Positions 62,507-64,000 of a stretch of 64,000 nucleotides of DNA are shown piece by piece. The notes under the pieces were generated by a model. That model worked only from the letters and a program-made list of their open reading frames with translations. It had not been told where the DNA came from and searched no databases. The translations under genes and the position numbers were made by a program. How positions within the stretch are numbered: position 1 is the first letter of the stretch; each line of letters starts with the position of its first letter. The DNA is taken from the NCBI RefSeq assembly GCF_037971845.1, contig NZ_CP150227.1, positions 2,542,001-2,606,000 on the forward strand, read 5' to 3'. This DNA is from Paenibacillus sp. FSL R5-0766 (GTDB lineage: Bacteria > Bacillota > Bacilli > Paenibacillales > Paenibacillaceae).

Positions 62507-63166
62507 ATGCTGGAAGCGGTTATTTTCGATATGGATGGTACACTATTTCAAACAAACAAAATCTTAGAGTTATCGTTAGAAGAAACGTTTTCTATCTTGA
62601 GGTCTCGTAATGAATGGTCGAGTGAGACTCCAACTCAAAAATATCGTGAAATTATGGGAGTTCCTCTACCAGTTGTTTGGGAAACGTTATTGCCGAACCA
62701 TTCAAATGAAATCAGACGAATTGTGGATGAGATCTTCCTTGAGAAGTTAATTGCAAATATTAATAATGGCAATGGCGCCCTATATCCGCATGTCAAAGAA
62801 ATTTTTAATTACTTGAAAGATGAAGGCTATTTCATTTTTATTGCAAGTAATGGACTAAACGAATACCTTAATGCCATCGTTAACTGCTATAAATTAGATA
62901 AGTGGGTGGCAGAAACTTATAGCATCCAACAAATAGGAACTCAAAATAAGGATGACTTAGTCGGTCATATTCTTAAAAAACATCACATCAGCAATGCAAC
63001 TGTAGTTGGGGACAGGATTTCTGATTTCAATGGCGCAAAAAACAATGGGTTGAAGGCTATTGGTTGTCGATTTGATTTTGCCCAAGAAGGGGAGCTTGCA
63101 CAAGCGGATTTTATTATTGACGACTTACTTGAATTAAAAAATATATTTAGACATCAGGGAAAATAG
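62507..63166 (+). CDS. Cassette 6: HAD-superfamily hydrolase
   Basis: 219 residues. HAD motifs in order: FDMDGTLF (I, nucleophilic Asp), IASNG (II), then KKHH with VVGDRISDFNGAKNNG (IV). A helical cap lies between motifs I and II as in beta-phosphoglucomutase-like phosphatases. A small phosphate ester is the likely substrate. GGAGTGA precedes ATG 62507. Confidence 0.9.
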   Translation: MLEAVIFDMDGTLFQTNKILELSLEETFSILRSRNEWSSETPTQKYREIMGVPLPVVWETLLPNHSNEIRRIVDEIFLEKLIANINNGNGALYPHVKEIFNYLKDEGYFIFIASNGLNEYLNAIVNCYKLDKWVAETYSIQQIGTQNKDDLVGHILKKHHISNATVVGDRISDFNGAKNNGLKAIGCRFDFAQEGELAQADFIIDDLLELKNIFRHQGK

Positions 63167-63204
63167 AATACTTTTGTAATTATATCGATGAAGACGCTGA
63201 AGTC

Positions 63205-63361
63205 CTATAACACCATAGTTAAGCTACGGTTACCCCTTGGTCACAATGATGTTTTTGGCTGATTTATGTGACAACTTGCTGCGTAAGTTTGGGAACACAA
63301 AAAAGTTAGCAAAAATCAGGGGAATGCTTAATTAAAAGATTAGATAAACTATTAGTTAAGG
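63205..63361 (+). repeat. attC6 site, right end uncertain
   Basis: The left edge CTATAAC is clear and pairs with the start of cassette 6. GTCACA / TGTGAC and AACTT / AAGTT stems and a distant TTAAGC / GCTTAA pair are visible. The usual AACGTTA end is missing; GTTAAGG at 63355 or GTTAGCA at 63305 are candidates. Possibly a diverged site. Confidence 0.55.
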
Positions 63362-63373
63362 ACGGGGATTTCA

Positions 63374-64000
63374 ATGAGTAGCTTGTTACTAACCTCTTGT
63401 GGTTTTTATACAGATGATATTAAAAATCAATTTCTGGATTTTATTGATGGAGATATTTCTCAATTAAAAGTCTCAATTATTACAACAGCATCCCCTAGAA
63501 AAGAAACTAATAGATATGCACAAAGAGCAATGCAAGAGTTTAAGGACATGGGATTTCAGCATATCAATTTTGTAGATATTGAATTTGATGACCCGCAAAT
63601 TCTCTTACATAGAGATGTTATATATATTAATGGTGGAAATCCATTTACACTATTGTATTACGCTAAGAAAAGTGGTGCTGATGAAATTATCAGAACACTG
63701 GCCGCACAGAATGTAATTATAGTTGGAGTAAGTGCAGGAACGTTATTACTGGGGCCGAATATTAACATTGTCGATTTCTTTACTCCACAGATGAACACAA
63801 TGAATTTAACGGATTTTAAGGCATTAGGTGTAACAGACAAGCTTATTTTTCCTCACTATGATCGAGAGGACATATTTAAAGATCGTACTAATAAAACAAT
63901 CGAAGAGAGAATAGTAGAATTTGAATGCAATGAGAAATGTAAGGTGACAAGGCTTAAAGATGAAGAATATATCTCAATCTTAATGAACCAAGCACATTGA
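63374..64000 (+). CDS. Peptidase S51 / type 1 glutamine amidotransferase-like protein
   Basis: 208 residues, complete to the last base of the window. The nucleophile elbow GVSAGTLLL contains G-x-S-A-G (Ser); YINGGNPF precedes it, as in PepE-like S51 dipeptidases. Catalytic His may be in FPHYDRED. Probably the seventh cassette gene, but its downstream attC lies outside the window. Start ATG 63374 with GGACGGGG upstream. Confidence 0.85.
   Translation: MSSLLLTSCGFYTDDIKNQFLDFIDGDISQLKVSIITTASPRKETNRYAQRAMQEFKDMGFQHINFVDIEFDDPQILLHRDVIYINGGNPFTLLYYAKKSGADEIIRTLAAQNVIIVGVSAGTLLLGPNINIVDFFTPQMNTMNLTDFKALGVTDKLIFPHYDREDIFKDRTNKTIEERIVEFECNEKCKVTRLKDEEYISILMNQAH

Larger units (their letters stand above)
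58398..64000 (+). mobile_element. Integron-like gene cassette array without an integrase in the window
   Basis: Six consecutive units each start GTTANNNGA and end with its reverse complement TCNNNTAAC. Starts / ends: 58398 GTTAGACGA / 58979 TCGTCTAAC; 59133 GTTATAGGA / 59897 TCCTATAAC; 60009 GTTAAGTGA / 60757 TCACTTAAC; 60869 GTTATCCGA / 61359 TCGGATAAC; 61512 GTTATCTGACATAAA / 62274 TTTATGTCAGATAAC; 62442 GTTATAGGA / 63203 TCCTATAAC. The variable bases change between units and always pair within a unit, as expected when a circular cassette opens at G/TT of attC. Palindromic spacers end AACGTTA. All ORFs point the same way and are AT-rich. No tyrosine recombinase is encoded in the 64 kb. A seventh gene runs to the window end. 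Confidence 0.9.

Noticed and set aside
58398..64000. CRISPR array
   Set aside because: The spacing units are 115-170 bp, enclose complete genes and have no short direct repeat with uniform spacers.
1..64000. tRNA, rRNA or prophage genes
   Set aside because: No tRNA cloverleaf with CCA end, rRNA segment, phage structural gene or recombinase was recognised in the window.

Overview
The window looks like chromosome from a Bacillales species, most likely Paenibacillus. The signs are moderate GC, AGGAGG-type ribosome sites, a T-box in front of argS, a sigma-B type promoter, a bacillithiol-disulfide reductase (YpdA), RicA beside MiaB, a replication terminator protein (RTP) homologue and a barnase/barstar pair. 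The genus is inferred from gene content; no rRNA is present.

Layout. 1-8.6 kb: end of miaB, ricA, a thioesterase, an NAD-salvage cluster (NrtR-like Nudix protein, nicotinamidase, nicotinate phosphoribosyltransferase), a membrane protein, a quinone reductase and a lipoprotein. 8.6-16.1 kb: moaB, a CobW GTPase, a Cys-rich copper-binding protein, T-box plus argS, a small ABC transporter, and an RX4H protein coupled to a YdcF protein. 16.3-20.5 kb (minus strand): a heterodimeric BmrCD-type ABC exporter behind a leader peptide and attenuator. 20.6-29.7 kb: housekeeping and accessory genes (YneR, Nudix, YpdA, ArsR, RsgA with an apparent AUU start, L,D-transpeptidase, aldehyde dehydrogenase) and small ORFs. 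30.1-40.2 kb: a type VII secretion (ESX/WXG100) locus ending in a protein kinase, von Willebrand A and PP2C triad. 40.5-54.6 kb: SDR, HrpB helicase, stress protein, acyltransferase, RTP homologue, barnase/barstar, MFS, regulators and a DivIVA-domain protein. 54.9-58.1 kb: a sugar isomerase/dehydrogenase cluster.

58.4-64.0 kb: the main discovery. The genes become AT-rich and each sits in its own unit, separated by 115-170 bp palindrome-rich spacers. For six consecutive units the first bases (GTTANNNGA) are the exact reverse complement of the bases just before the terminal AAC of the same unit. The variable bases differ between units and co-vary within each one. This is the signature of integron gene cassettes with attC sites. 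No integrase or recognisable attI is in the window, so it is an integrase-less cassette array (CALIN-like) or part of an integron whose integrase lies elsewhere. Cargo: GNAT acetyltransferase, DUF1643 protein, a two-gene unit with a retropepsin-like protease, a small membrane protein, a ferritin-like protein, a HAD phosphatase and an S51-family peptidase.

A 175-bp element with about 20-bp inverted ends is scattered in intergenic spaces (two full copies, one internal deletion, one remnant).
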